Assembly (NCBI GenBank): GCA_015067785.1
Contig: SVLR01000004.1
Location: 1-64,000, forward strand
DNA: 64,000 nt
Origin: Oscillospiraceae bacterium
Lineage (GTDB): Bacteria > Bacillota > Clostridia > Oscillospirales > Oscillospiraceae
Direction: 5' to 3'
This document shows positions 47,679 to 57,426 of this stretch, one piece after another. The position numbers were made by a program, and so were the translations under genes. The notes beneath the pieces were generated by a model. That model was not told the origin of the DNA. It worked only from the letters and a program-made list of their open reading frames with translations, and did not search any database. Positions within the stretch are counted from its first letter, which is position 1. Every line of letters starts with the position of its first letter.

Positions 47679-50600
47679 TTAGACCAGCTTTACAGTAATC
47701 GTGTGGTCACCATTGATTACCAGTATGTTACTATTCTTGGTCAAAAGCGCTGCATCAATGGTAAGCATAAAATCCTTCACCTGATACTGCTCACCGGTAA
47801 GTACCTTGCCGTTGAGCTTAACAGAATCTACATTCACATTTCCTAAGTAGATAACTGCGTTACAGCCCGCCTGAATCGTAATATCCTTCAAGGTGGTTTG
47901 GGTAACCGCAGTCACATTGACTGTAAATTCGTATGCGCTTGTACCACCAAAAGCCTTAAAGGTATAGGTTCCAACAGGCAGAAGCTCGAAATATGCGGCA
48001 TCGATCACAAGGTTTCTGCCGTCGTTTCCGTAGAACGCTCTGTCGACCTTTGTATTGGCCATAGTCTTATTATAAAGGGATGTAATTACCTGCTTGGAGT
48101 CACCAACGACCGTCAGGCTGCCGGTGCCATTGTAGGAATACTGATCGTTAAAGTGAACGACAGATTTGAAGGTTGCCTTGCCGGAGTAAACATTCAAGCC
48201 GAACAGACCTTCTGTGGGCTCCTGATCGCTCAGTACCGTATTGATCGCCAGATTGCCGTTGATGTAAGCCTTGATCGCGGCACCTTTCGCCTCTACTCTT
48301 AAGACCACATTATTGGTGTTGACATTGTGGGCGCTTGCTCGGCCGATCTCACCGCGAGGCGACCACATCTTCACGATCTTTTCGTTGTTGTCGTAGTTGA
48401 AGATGATATAGTCACTCATATCATCGTTTGCCCGGAAGATAAGCGCTGCAGCAACTGCGTCCAGAGAGAAGGAAACAGAGCAATCAAAATCCGCTGCGCC
48501 CTGGTTGGACAGAATATATCCGTCGCCTGCCGGGCTGTTTGCAATGATGTCCGAATCCTTTGCGATCCAGTTGCCGGAAATAATTCCATCGGCGCTGAAG
48601 GAGATATCCGTATCCGGCGCGCCCTCGTAGACACTGACATCGATCAGCTTTTTCTGATTGCCGCAGGTTGCGCTCAGCGTCGCCTTGCCTGCTTTCAGGG
48701 ACTTTACGATCACACCGCCGGTGGTATTCTGGAGCGCGACAACATCGTCGCCGCTTTCTATCTTCCATACGATCTCCTGACCGGATGTAGAATAGGCGGT
48801 GATCTCTTTTTCTTTTGTGATGCTGGTGTCCAATTCGACAGAATCTGCGCCAACATACAAAACGGTTTCGCCTTCAACGACCTCGCCGGTGCGCCATACG
48901 GATGCGATCTCATTGAGCTTCAGGTTTTCAACCGTCACTTCACCATCCACGGAGAACTCCGCCTTTACAGAATAAGGAGATGCCAAAGTCAGCACATAGA
49001 AAGGAATTTTGAAATCATCACAGAAAACCTCCACGCCGCCATTGTCGGACAGGATATAGAAGCTCTGCGCATCAAAGCTTCTCGGACCGGAAGTGTATCT
49101 GAAGTGATAATCTTTAATGTTCAGTCCTGCGGAAGATGTGTATCTGCGGTCTACAAAGTAGCCCTCTTCCTTATTCCAACCAATTTCTGTGTATTCATTT
49201 TCGCCAACATTGATCTTAATGGAAATGGATGCATTGTCAGGGTTATCAATGCTCAGATCCATTTCAAAGATATGTGTGCTCACATCCGCAAAAATGTTTT
49301 GGCTGTCCTTGCCAACCTTTGTGTTGGTTAAAGATAACAAATTGTTCTTTGTAAAAGCTGTGCTATCCTTTACAATAGGTGTCTGGGTCAGGATATATCC
49401 GTCGCCCTCTGTTGCAAGGCCCCAAATAACGGGAATTGTCATACCGCTTCCGTTCCAGACTTTTCTTGCATTTGCATAAATGCCGCTGTCGGTGTCTGCG
49501 GGAACACCTGCATACCAGCTAATGGAAACGGTTTTTCCGAAATAGTCACTTGCAGTATCTCTTATGCTGAAGGTCTGAGTTGCATAGGAGTCGGGGCCAA
49601 AGTCCATCTTCTGGAAGTTGCTGGGGTCGATAGCGCCGCCGTCTTTGTCCGTAAAGGTAATGGTGTTTCCATCATAAACCAGCTTGCCAACGATATAATC
49701 TCTTGCCGTCAAGGACATCACGGTGTAGACCTCACCATCGTCTGCCGTAATAGTAACAACATCGGGACATTCAGGCGCATATGCGTCGAATTCGCCCGCA
49801 TAAGACCAGTCTAAAAGGTTGGTGGATTTCATAAACCAAACCTTGTTTTCCTGCTGACCGGTAACAACCATACCCCATGCAGTGGTCTTTCCGTTCTTTA
49901 CCTCTACAGGAAATACTTTGGGGTCACGGCAAGCAACCTTATGATAGATTCCGTCCGGTGCAGTCGCAATGGTTTGGGGAATGAGCTTGCGCTTTGTCCA
50001 GGTCATACCGCCATCGTCACTGGACATAATCATCTGGTCCTGCATACCGCCGTCGCGGGTATAGAAAGCAATGAGACCGTTGCCGTCGCCATTGGGGAAC
50101 CAGTTGAGCTCATCGATCGCTATGCTGTCGCCGCGTCTATATTCATAGGCGGAGCCGGACCACATATAGCCTGCGCCGCTGCCCCAATCCTCGTCAGGGA
50201 ACAAGCAGATCGGCAGCAGCTCCCAATGGGCCAGGTCCTTACTTCTTGCGTGACCCCAGTACATATCGCCCCAGTAGTTATTGTAGGGGTGGTGCTGATA
50301 GTACATATGATAATAGCCGTCGTAATACACCAAGCCGTTGGGGTCGTTATTCCAGTGTGCATACTGGGAGAAATGATATTGGTTGCGGTAAAGCTCTGTG
50401 TAATAGGAAAAGTCGCTCTTGCCAAAGTAGATATCGGAGAAAACAACCTTAGAATTAAAGCAGTTAAAGCCGATGCTGCCGCCATCGTAGGATACGCCTT
50501 CCGGCAACTTAGACAAGGTGTTCAGATCGATCGTGTTATCAATACCGAATCTCCGAATGTTGTCTGCATAGAATTCTGCATAAACAGAATCCTCCTCGGG

Positions 50601-51107
50601 GGTAATGACCACCTTCAGCTGCACCTTTTCGATGTTTGCAACCTTGGCACCCACCAAGCGTCTTTCGCTGTCTGTCATTTTATCGTTGCCGATAAAGTAA
50701 TCCGTCATCAGCTCCACCGCGCTTGTCTTGCCGTCAGCAACAGTAAAGTAAAGCAGCTTTACGCGATTGGCCTCTCTGTCCACATTGAAGGCCCAGTAGT
50801 GAGAACCGTCTTCGGCACCAAAGGCAAGTGCCGCAGCCACACCGTTTTCAAAAGAAACCGTTGCCGTGTAGACGAATTTTTCATTCGCGCCATAGGTCTT
50901 CTCCAGAAGAGAAAAGCTGTCCGTATTACTTTCCATACTGACCGCCTCCGCAGTTATGGCATTGGAGGTGGAGCCCATCGGAATGAAGCTGTCCACTTTA
51001 TTTCCCGCGCCAGCAGAGGGATCTGTTGTGTCGTTACATGCCGCAAAGGCAAGAATTGCAACGACAACGAATACCAAAAGTGAAATTCTTAAACAATTTT
51101 TCATCAT
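47679..51107 (-). CDS. Large GH32 fructanase lipoprotein with accessory N- and C-terminal domains
   Basis: Lipobox AILAFAAC; FSQYAHWNNDPNGLVYYDGYYHMYYQHHPYNNYWGDMYWGHARS; ACRDPKVF; APECPDVV; C-terminal Ig-like and CBM66-like segments. Confidence 0.9.
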   Translation of the reverse strand: MMKNCLRISLLVFVVVAILAFAACNDTTDPSAGAGNKVDSFIPMGSTSNAITAEAVSMESNTDSFSLLEKTYGANEKFVYTATVSFENGVAAALAFGAEDGSHYWAFNVDREANRVKLLYFTVADGKTSAVELMTDYFIGNDKMTDSERRLVGAKVANIEKVQLKVVITPEEDSVYAEFYADNIRRFGIDNTIDLNTLSKLPEGVSYDGGSIGFNCFNSKVVFSDIYFGKSDFSYYTELYRNQYHFSQYAHWNNDPNGLVYYDGYYHMYYQHHPYNNYWGDMYWGHARSKDLAHWELLPICLFPDEDWGSGAGYMWSGSAYEYRRGDSIAIDELNWFPNGDGNGLIAFYTRDGGMQDQMIMSSDDGGMTWTKRKLIPQTIATAPDGIYHKVACRDPKVFPVEVKNGKTTAWGMVVTGQQENKVWFMKSTNLLDWSYAGEFDAYAPECPDVVTITADDGEVYTVMSLTARDYIVGKLVYDGNTITFTDKDGGAIDPSNFQKMDFGPDSYATQTFSIRDTASDYFGKTVSISWYAGVPADTDSGIYANARKVWNGSGMTIPVIWGLATEGDGYILTQTPIVKDSTAFTKNNLLSLTNTKVGKDSQNIFADVSTHIFEMDLSIDNPDNASISIKINVGENEYTEIGWNKEEGYFVDRRYTSSAGLNIKDYHFRYTSGPRSFDAQSFYILSDNGGVEVFCDDFKIPFYVLTLASPYSVKAEFSVDGEVTVENLKLNEIASVWRTGEVVEGETVLYVGADSVELDTSITKEKEITAYSTSGQEIVWKIESGDDVVALQNTTGGVIVKSLKAGKATLSATCGNQKKLIDVSVYEGAPDTDISFSADGIISGNWIAKDSDIIANSPAGDGYILSNQGAADFDCSVSFSLDAVAAALIFRANDDMSDYIIFNYDNNEKIVKMWSPRGEIGRASAHNVNTNNVVLRVEAKGAAIKAYINGNLAINTVLSDQEPTEGLFGLNVYSGKATFKSVVHFNDQYSYNGTGSLTVVGDSKQVITSLYNKTMANTKVDRAFYGNDGRNLVIDAAYFELLPVGTYTFKAFGGTSAYEFTVNVTAVTQTTLKDITIQAGCNAVIYLGNVNVDSVKLNGKVLTGEQYQVKDFMLTIDAALLTKNSNILVINGDHTITVKLV

Positions 51108-51158
51108 TTTTCCTTCCCCTTATTTACTAAGACATAATTTTGATAATATCTAAAGCCG

Positions 51159-52481
51159 TCAAGTTGTTTGTTCCGTTTTTTGTTGTTCTAACTGTCTTGT
51201 GTATTGTTTACTTTCTTCTGCCGCAAATGCCATGGAGCGAATCACAAGCGTTACAAAGAACAGTACCAGCTGCAACGCATTTACAATGCCGCGTTGGGCA
51301 AAAAACGAAATGATTACCGTAAGTACAGCAGCTACAATGGCCGAAAACCATACGAACGAACCGTTGATCTTAAACATTGCACCCAGGGAAGCTACGCTTT
51401 CAACACCCCGCAGCTTCAGTACCGAATGGGTCAGAAGGGTTGCAACCATAAGCATAAGCACGATAAAGGGCACAAGCGTAAAAACATTCACAGCATAGGA
51501 GTACGCATACAAAAACCAAACCGCTTCAAAAGAATCCTGAATGAAGTCATCTGCTGCTGCATTCGCCTGGATCTGCGTAGCGCCTTGCTGAACCAGAGCA
51601 CCGTTTTCTAATTCGCTGTAAAAGCCATAAAACGGAACCTCGATGCCGTTTTTGGTTTCAAAAGAGCCTGTTATATAGTCATCAAAAATAAACAAATAAT
51701 TCCGGATGCCCTTGCTGATATATTGGTGCTGGTAATAGTTTCGCAGAAGCGGCACCTTTGAGGTGCTTTCATAGGCCGTTATCTCCGGGTAATAGCTTGT
51801 AAAGTAAAGCTCATAAATCGCTCTAAAATATTCCGGCTCTGTGATCTGCCCTTCTGCGAGCGCCTTATCTAATGCTTCCGTTGCAGCTTCATTCTCGGCG
51901 CTCAGGCCGTCCACATATGCCCGATAGCCTTTCACCGCTTCCTCATTTAACAAAAGCGCATTGCCCGTATAGCGTAATTGGAAATCAAAATTCAGCTTGG
52001 CTACATCGCTCAAGGCAAGATACTCCTCATAAGAAATGATCATATTCTTACCATCGTTCGAAATGCAGGAGGCTTCGATTTCCGCCAGCGTATCCGCAGG
52101 ACGCGAATCGATCACGACATCGTAGCCGTTTGCCGCATAAATCTGCTTGTCGGCAGTATTTTCAAAGGTGTTCACCAAAAGGCCTTGCGCATATTGTCCG
52201 CCGGGCTTTTTTACCTTCAAAACACCGTTTTCTATTTCTGCCTCGATGCGCTGCGCGCTGTCAGCATTCGCAAACACGGTGTGCACAGTTGCCATAAAAT
52301 CAGGTGCATTGCTGTAATGGACACCAAAGGGCAACATATCTCCACTGACAAAGCCTGCCCACAGAAATATGAGCGCGAAAATAAACCCTAAAAAAATGTT
52401 TGCATAGCCCCGCTTTGCGCCCTCTTTTGAAAGCTTATGTGAAAAAAAGCTAAGGCAGAAAAACTTACACCATTTTTTCAT
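51159..52481 (-). CDS. Polytopic membrane protein with large extracytoplasmic domain (possibly DUF1189-like)
   Basis: N-terminal TM, ~250-aa soluble domain, then C-terminal TMs (FTLVPFIVLMLMVATLL, FSAIVAAVLTVIISFF); lies between the ATPase and GH32 genes. Confidence 0.6.
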   Translation of the reverse strand: MKKWCKFFCLSFFSHKLSKEGAKRGYANIFLGFIFALIFLWAGFVSGDMLPFGVHYSNAPDFMATVHTVFANADSAQRIEAEIENGVLKVKKPGGQYAQGLLVNTFENTADKQIYAANGYDVVIDSRPADTLAEIEASCISNDGKNMIISYEEYLALSDVAKLNFDFQLRYTGNALLLNEEAVKGYRAYVDGLSAENEAATEALDKALAEGQITEPEYFRAIYELYFTSYYPEITAYESTSKVPLLRNYYQHQYISKGIRNYLFIFDDYITGSFETKNGIEVPFYGFYSELENGALVQQGATQIQANAAADDFIQDSFEAVWFLYAYSYAVNVFTLVPFIVLMLMVATLLTHSVLKLRGVESVASLGAMFKINGSFVWFSAIVAAVLTVIISFFAQRGIVNALQLVLFFVTLVIRSMAFAAEESKQYTRQLEQQKTEQTT

Positions 52482-52484
52482 AAT

Positions 52485-53954
52485 TTACTTATTGCCGTAT
52501 TCTCTCGACATAATGGACAGCTCTGTTTCTCTGTCGAAGAGATGCACAAAGGCTTCATTGAACTGAATGTGCACAGCATCGCCGGGCATCAGATCGTTTC
52601 GCTCCGGCACACTGACGATGAAGTCTTGTCCCTTTTCCTCCAGGCGAAGGAACAGCTGCGTAGTATTGCCGAGAACTTCCTTGATCGTCAGCGTTGCCTT
52701 CATGCCTGCGTCATCCACACTGATGTTTTCGCCTCGGATACCGAGATAAACGCTGTGGACACTTCCATCCAAGTATTTCTCTTGGATCGTGCGCAGCTGC
52801 GAAAGTGCCAGCTGAAGGACTTGCCCATCCTTGAAGGACACATTCAGCTTATCCTTTTCCCGCTTGATGTCCACTTCAAAGAAGTTCATCTGGGGCGTTC
52901 CAATAAAGCCTGCAACAAACTTGTTTTCCGGATAATCAAAGAGATTTGTAGGTGTATCGATCTGCTGAACAACACCAAGCTTCATAACCACGATTCGTGT
53001 ACCCATCGTCATAGCCTCGATTTGGTCGTGGGTAACATAAATAAATGTGGTTTTAAGCTGGTTATGTAATTTCACAATTTCTGCCCGCATCGCGGTTCTC
53101 AGCTTTGCATCCAGATTAGACAGCGGTTCATCCAGCAGGAAAACCTTCGGTCCGCGGACCATCGCGCGGCCAAGCGCGATACGCTGACGCTGGCCGCCCG
53201 ACATCTCTGCAGGCTTGGAATCCAGCAATTCCTCGATACCCAATATCTCCGCTGCCCATTGGACCTTTTCAGCGATCTCTTCTTTGCTCATATGAACATA
53301 GTTGACCAGCGGTACGGGTGTGCTCTTATAATATTCCAAATCCTTCTGCGCATCTGTAATGCGTTTTTCGAGGAAGGTTTTTTTCTCTGTATAAAAAACG
53401 ATATCTTTTTGAGCCTGCTCGTTTTCGCCCTTTGCAGAAGCAATCTTTGCCGTCAGCTTAGCAATATCCTTTGTTAAGGAATCATTTTCCTTGCAGAGCT
53501 TTTTCAGCTTCTTGCTGATCTGGGCAATCTTCTTGTCATCAATTGCGACTACCTGCTTACCTTGCTTATCCAGCTTCGGAACCGGTACCTTGCGCATCTT
53601 AAGACCAAAGGCAATATTATCGTAAGCCGTAAGGTGCGGATAAAGTGCATAGCTTTGGAAAACCATGGCAATGTCACGGTCCTTCGCATCGATGTCGTTG
53701 ACCAGCTGATCATCGATATAAAGCTCACCGCCGCTGATCTCCTCCAGGCCGGCAATCATTCGCAGGGTGGTCGACTTGCCGCAACCGGAAGGTCCAACGA
53801 ATACGATAAATTCGCCATCATTGATCTCCATATTAAAATCGCGAACTGCAACAAAATCGCCGCTTCTCTTTTTCGCCTCGCCTTTGGCATTCTTCTTCGC
53901 TTTGCCAACGCCTGCGTAAATTTTGTAAACGTGTCTTAATAACAATTTCGCCAT
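52485..53954 (-). CDS. MsmK/UgpC-type sugar ABC transporter ATPase with ~100-aa coiled-coil insertion
   Basis: VGPSGCGKSTTLRMIAGLE; VFQSYALYPHLTAYDNIAFGLK; MSGGQRQRIALGRAMVRGPKVFLLDEPLSNLDAKLR; TOBE-like C-terminus. Confidence 0.93.
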   Translation of the reverse strand: MAKLLLRHVYKIYAGVGKAKKNAKGEAKKRSGDFVAVRDFNMEINDGEFIVFVGPSGCGKSTTLRMIAGLEEISGGELYIDDQLVNDIDAKDRDIAMVFQSYALYPHLTAYDNIAFGLKMRKVPVPKLDKQGKQVVAIDDKKIAQISKKLKKLCKENDSLTKDIAKLTAKIASAKGENEQAQKDIVFYTEKKTFLEKRITDAQKDLEYYKSTPVPLVNYVHMSKEEIAEKVQWAAEILGIEELLDSKPAEMSGGQRQRIALGRAMVRGPKVFLLDEPLSNLDAKLRTAMRAEIVKLHNQLKTTFIYVTHDQIEAMTMGTRIVVMKLGVVQQIDTPTNLFDYPENKFVAGFIGTPQMNFFEVDIKREKDKLNVSFKDGQVLQLALSQLRTIQEKYLDGSVHSVYLGIRGENISVDDAGMKATLTIKEVLGNTTQLFLRLEEKGQDFIVSVPERNDLMPGDAVHIQFNEAFVHLFDRETELSIMSREYGNK

Positions 53955-54027
53955 AGATGACTTCCCCTTTTTTACTTAAAAACTATCCTTTTAGTTCGCA
54001 TTATGTAGTAAAAACAATTATGCAAGC

Positions 54028-54049
54028 AATTTGGAAATGTTTCCAAATT
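54028..54049. promoter_or_regulatory. LacI-family operator O1 (aatttggaaatgtttccaaatt)
   Basis: Near-perfect palindrome at the predicted start point downstream of the -10. Confidence 0.75.
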
Positions 54050-54051
54050 GG

Positions 54052-54080
54052 ATTATACACTATGAGAAATTAAAATGCAA
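54052..54080 (-). promoter_or_regulatory. Promoter of the leftward fructan operon: TTGCAT-N17-TATAAT
   Basis: Minus strand TTGCATTTTAATTTCTCATAGTGTATAAT. Confidence 0.72.
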
Positions 54081-54087
54081 GTATTTT

Positions 54088-54101
54088 TGGAAAAGTTTCC
54101 A
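54088..54101. promoter_or_regulatory. LacI-family operator O2 (tggaaaagtttcca)
   Basis: Same TGGAAA..TTTCCA palindrome, just upstream of the -35. Confidence 0.7.
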
Positions 54102-54189
54102 TTTTTCCGAGATATTTTTTATTGAACTGATTTGGGCGCCGTCTGCCGCCTTTTTATATAGTATATCGGAAAGGCTCTGTGTTGAAATT

Positions 54190-54500
54190 TTATGCCTTTT
54201 TCTTTCTGTATTCGATCGGTGACATATGATAATAGCTTTCAAAAGTCTTATTAAAATGCGATGCGTCGTAAAAGCCTGTTCGTGAGGCGATTTCAGAAAG
54301 AGAAAGAGAAGAACTCAGCAGCATATTGGAAGCGGATTCAATGCGTATTTTTGTTACATAAGCCGATGGCGGCATTTTGCATATTTCCTTGAACTTCCGG
54401 ATATAGGAGGATCTGGAAATATGTGCGATACCTGCCAAGTCCTCGATCGTTATTTTCTCAAAGTACCGCTCGTGGATATAGGAAATGGACGCCATCAGCG
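54190..54500 (-). pseudogene. AraC-family HTH C-terminal domain; 5' part of the gene apparently lost
   Basis: SYIHERYFEKITIEDLAGIAHISRSSYIRKFKEICKMPPSAYVTKIRIESASNMLLSSSLSLSEIASRTGFYDASHFNKTFESYYHMSPIEYRKKKA. The remainder of the 231-aa ORF is antisense to a GLUG-like segment and shows no AraC N-domain. Confidence 0.7.
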
Positions 54501-54539
54501 CGCGGTCCTCACCAACGGACCGGTCGGCCCCTTCATTGC

Positions 54540-54867
54540 TTGCGGTGTATGCATTGCACAGCAGCCCTATGGCAGCCATACGATCACAAATTGCGTAAAC
54601 TACGGTACGATCACCGGCAGAGAGCTTGTCGGTGGCATCGTCGGCGGCTCTTGGACAAATGTAGCTTATACCAACTGTGTAAACCACGGTGCGATCACTG
54701 CAACAGCTACAAGAGCCGGCGGTATTGCGGGCGAAAAATTCCCCGTAGCTACCCTTACAAACTGTTCTAACCAGGGCGTCATTATGGCAAACGGAATTAC
54801 TGCAACCGCAGATGCCGGAACCGCGGATACTTATGTCGGCTATCTGATTGGTTATGAAAAGCAATAA
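54540..54867 (+). pseudogene. C-terminal fragment of a GLUG-repeat surface protein
   Basis: YGSHTITNCVNYGTITGRELVGGIVGGSWTNVAYTNCVNHGAITATATRAGGIAGE...TLTNCSNQGVIMA on the + strand, with no proper start or signal peptide. Confidence 0.7.
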
Positions 54868-54935
54868 CACCCCATAACTGCACAATAAGCGCTGCCATTA
54901 CCGTATCCGGCAACGAACAAAATGAATCAAACCAG

Positions 54936-54970
54936 AAACCCCTGCTTTGCGTCAAGCAAGGCAGGGGTTT
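54936..54970. terminator. Terminator hairpin aaacccctgctttgcgtcaagcaaggcaggggttt
   Basis: Strong stem with flanking A/T runs. Confidence 0.8.
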
Positions 54971-55013
54971 CTCGGCAGTCTGTGGGAAGCAGGTAAAAAC
55001 TGCTTCCCATTTT

Positions 55014-55877
55014 TTATTCATTTTCAAACATATCCGCAAGCTTTGTTGCGCTTTCTCTGAGCTTTACCACGCCTTCAAATACATTTTCCTTGGTATATCC
55101 ATCCAATAACCGGCAGGCCTCCAAGGTAAAATAACCCTTATAAGCAATTTCCTTTAATGCTTTTACGATCGCGCCAAAATCCATATCCATAGAGAACGGA
55201 ATTTGGTGACTGTCATGCCAGCAGTCATTATCGTGGATATGCAGTGCCTGAAGGTGGTGACCTAAGGCCTTTATCATATGCACTGCGCCATCACCGGAGC
55301 CGCGCATTTCCGCATGGCCTAAATCAAGGCAAGCAACAAAGAAGTCGTCGTCTATCGCCTGAAGATGCCTATTGAAATCCTCCGCTGTTGCGCAGGCGGC
55401 AAAGCAGGATTCGTCCTTTTCCCCATCCCAATTCCACATATTCTCCGTGGCGATCTTCACGCCGTGTTCTTTCGCAAAGGGAAGGAGCTCTAAATACATT
55501 TGCGCATTTTCCTCAGCGGTTTTGTTGTTATCGGGATGGATCACACAGATCTCACCGCCCGCCTCCGCCGTGCACTCAATGGCGCGCTTCAAGAAGGAGC
55601 GCACAGCAGGTGCGTCCACCGGGAACGGTGCGTGGGATTGATTGCAGACGATCCCATTATCCAGTCCGATCCTTTTGAGTTCTCTTGCAAATTTAAGATA
55701 GTGCGGACCGTTCAGCTCGTTCTCGATAGGCAAAGGCAATTTTGTGCCCCAATCGATCAGACACATATTGAACAGGGAAAAATCCCAAGCATCAAAGCCC
55801 GCCTTGGCGCAAAGCTCCACTGACTTTTCCATGCCAACAATTTTGGCGATGGAATCAATTTCTGTTGAAATCCTCAT
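55014..55877 (-). CDS. Sugar phosphate isomerase/epimerase (AP-endonuclease family 2 TIM barrel)
   Basis: AKAGFDAWDFSLF; GGEICVIHPDN; VKIATENMWNW; FVACLDLGHAEMRG; ALHIHDNDCWHDSHQIPF. Confidence 0.87.
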   Translation of the reverse strand: MRISTEIDSIAKIVGMEKSVELCAKAGFDAWDFSLFNMCLIDWGTKLPLPIENELNGPHYLKFARELKRIGLDNGIVCNQSHAPFPVDAPAVRSFLKRAIECTAEAGGEICVIHPDNNKTAEENAQMYLELLPFAKEHGVKIATENMWNWDGEKDESCFAACATAEDFNRHLQAIDDDFFVACLDLGHAEMRGSGDGAVHMIKALGHHLQALHIHDNDCWHDSHQIPFSMDMDFGAIVKALKEIAYKGYFTLEACRLLDGYTKENVFEGVVKLRESATKLADMFENE

Positions 55878-55921
55878 AAAAAACGACCTTTCATTTTTAC
55901 CGTATTTCATTTATCTCTCTA

Positions 55922-57235
55922 TCAGAGCAAAACGCAAAGGTCATCCAAAACGCCCAGATCCCAAGCCAACCGGGACAGAACATACTTGTCCCGAATATCT
56001 TTTGTGGCCTTGAAGGTAAGTTTTGCGCATGCACTGTCTACACCGATTGTCCTTAGATCCTGAGAAATGCCGATGGTGTCCATAATACCCGCCAATTCCT
56101 CTGCAGAAGGTAATTCTTCCTCAATGATCTTGAGAATGTTTTCCCAATTATCTACTATTTTTTGAAATCTTGCCGGATGTGTAGATTTGTCGTATTTCCG
56201 CTCCTTTTTCTCTTGGGCGATCATAGTTTCGCCGCTATTGCCAAGGAATTTTCGGAGCTGCTCGTTCCAGTCTTCAAGATCGAAAGCTTCTACCGCGGCA
56301 TATGCTTTTTCCTTGCAGGGAGCAACGGATTTCAGCGCTTCGTAGAGTTCAACCGCCTTCATTGTGGCCATAGCGCACTGGATTCCGTGCAAGTCCACCT
56401 GTGTGCCAAATTCCAGTCCCCGCATATCCCATACATGGCTGAAATAATGCTCTACACCGGAGGCAGGACGGGAAACGCCTGCATAAGCCATAGCCACACC
56501 GCCAATGACCAGTCCTTCAAATACCGCCTGCACTGCAGCATCCTCCCGTTTCAGCAGACCTTCCGCATTCTCTACACACTTTTTAAGCGCAGTACGAATC
56601 AGTTGAGCTACCCGCTCGCAGTAGTACTCTTCGGTGATCAAGCTGCCAATCCGCCACTCTGCAATCGAAATATACTTTGCCAGCATATCACCAAGACCGG
56701 CCTTGAGCATATGCTCCGGTGCTTGCTTCAGAATATCGATGTCACCGATGATCACATCCGCGCAACGGCTGCTGAGAGAAACCTTCAGCCCATCCATAGA
56801 CATAGACGATGTTGCCGATGCGTAACCGTCCATAGAAGGCGCAGTGCCCACAATAATGTATTTCCGACCGGAAACATTGCTGAGGATCTTGCCAATATCA
56901 TTGATCACACCGCTGCCAACACCGATAATAAGATCGCAGCTGTTATCAAAATGCATAAATGCAGAGCCCACAGATTCCTCGTTGGGTTCCAATTCCTCCT
57001 GCCGGAATATGTAGGTGGTATAAGGGACTCCGCTTTCCCGGAGGATGCTTTCAACCACCTCGCCGGCGGCTTTGTATGTATTTTTATCTGCTAAAATAAA
57101 GGGCTTTTTCGCTTGATATTTTGCCATATATTCCGGCAGTCGGCGTACAACGCCACTTCCTACAACAACATCATCGATGGCAATATCGTGTTCTTTGCCG
57201 CAAGAACAGTTTTTAGATCCTAAATAATTTTCCAT
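55922..57235 (-). CDS. sn-glycerol-1-phosphate dehydrogenase family (AraM-like)
   Basis: DLIIGVGSGVINDIGKILS; YIIVGTAPSMDGYASATSSM; KAGLGDMLAKYISIAEWRIGSLI; SGVEHYFSHVWDM. Confidence 0.88.
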   Translation of the reverse strand: MENYLGSKNCSCGKEHDIAIDDVVVGSGVVRRLPEYMAKYQAKKPFILADKNTYKAAGEVVESILRESGVPYTTYIFRQEELEPNEESVGSAFMHFDNSCDLIIGVGSGVINDIGKILSNVSGRKYIIVGTAPSMDGYASATSSMSMDGLKVSLSSRCADVIIGDIDILKQAPEHMLKAGLGDMLAKYISIAEWRIGSLITEEYYCERVAQLIRTALKKCVENAEGLLKREDAAVQAVFEGLVIGGVAMAYAGVSRPASGVEHYFSHVWDMRGLEFGTQVDLHGIQCAMATMKAVELYEALKSVAPCKEKAYAAVEAFDLEDWNEQLRKFLGNSGETMIAQEKKERKYDKSTHPARFQKIVDNWENILKIIEEELPSAEELAGIMDTIGISQDLRTIGVDSACAKLTFKATKDIRDKYVLSRLAWDLGVLDDLCVLL

Positions 57236-57306
57236 ATATGCCTCCTGCGCACTTGCGCCAAAGAAATTAAAAAATGCATGAAAGAAATGAAAAGAAAGAC
57301 ATCTGC

Positions 57307-57426
57307 TCAAACGCCCATCTTTCCCTGAATACCGATGTTTGCAAATGCAATACCTCCGTACTCAGTGACCATAAAGGCTTCTTTTCCGGCAGATGTATCA
57401 CCTTCAATATAGCAAAATCTTATCAT
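57307..57426 (-). pseudogene. Possible remnant of a GH2-type glycosidase (39 aa)
   Basis: MIRFCYIEGDTSAGKEAFMVTEYGGIAFANIGIQGKMGV*; VTEYGGIAF resembles the GH2 nucleophile region. Confidence 0.3.
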
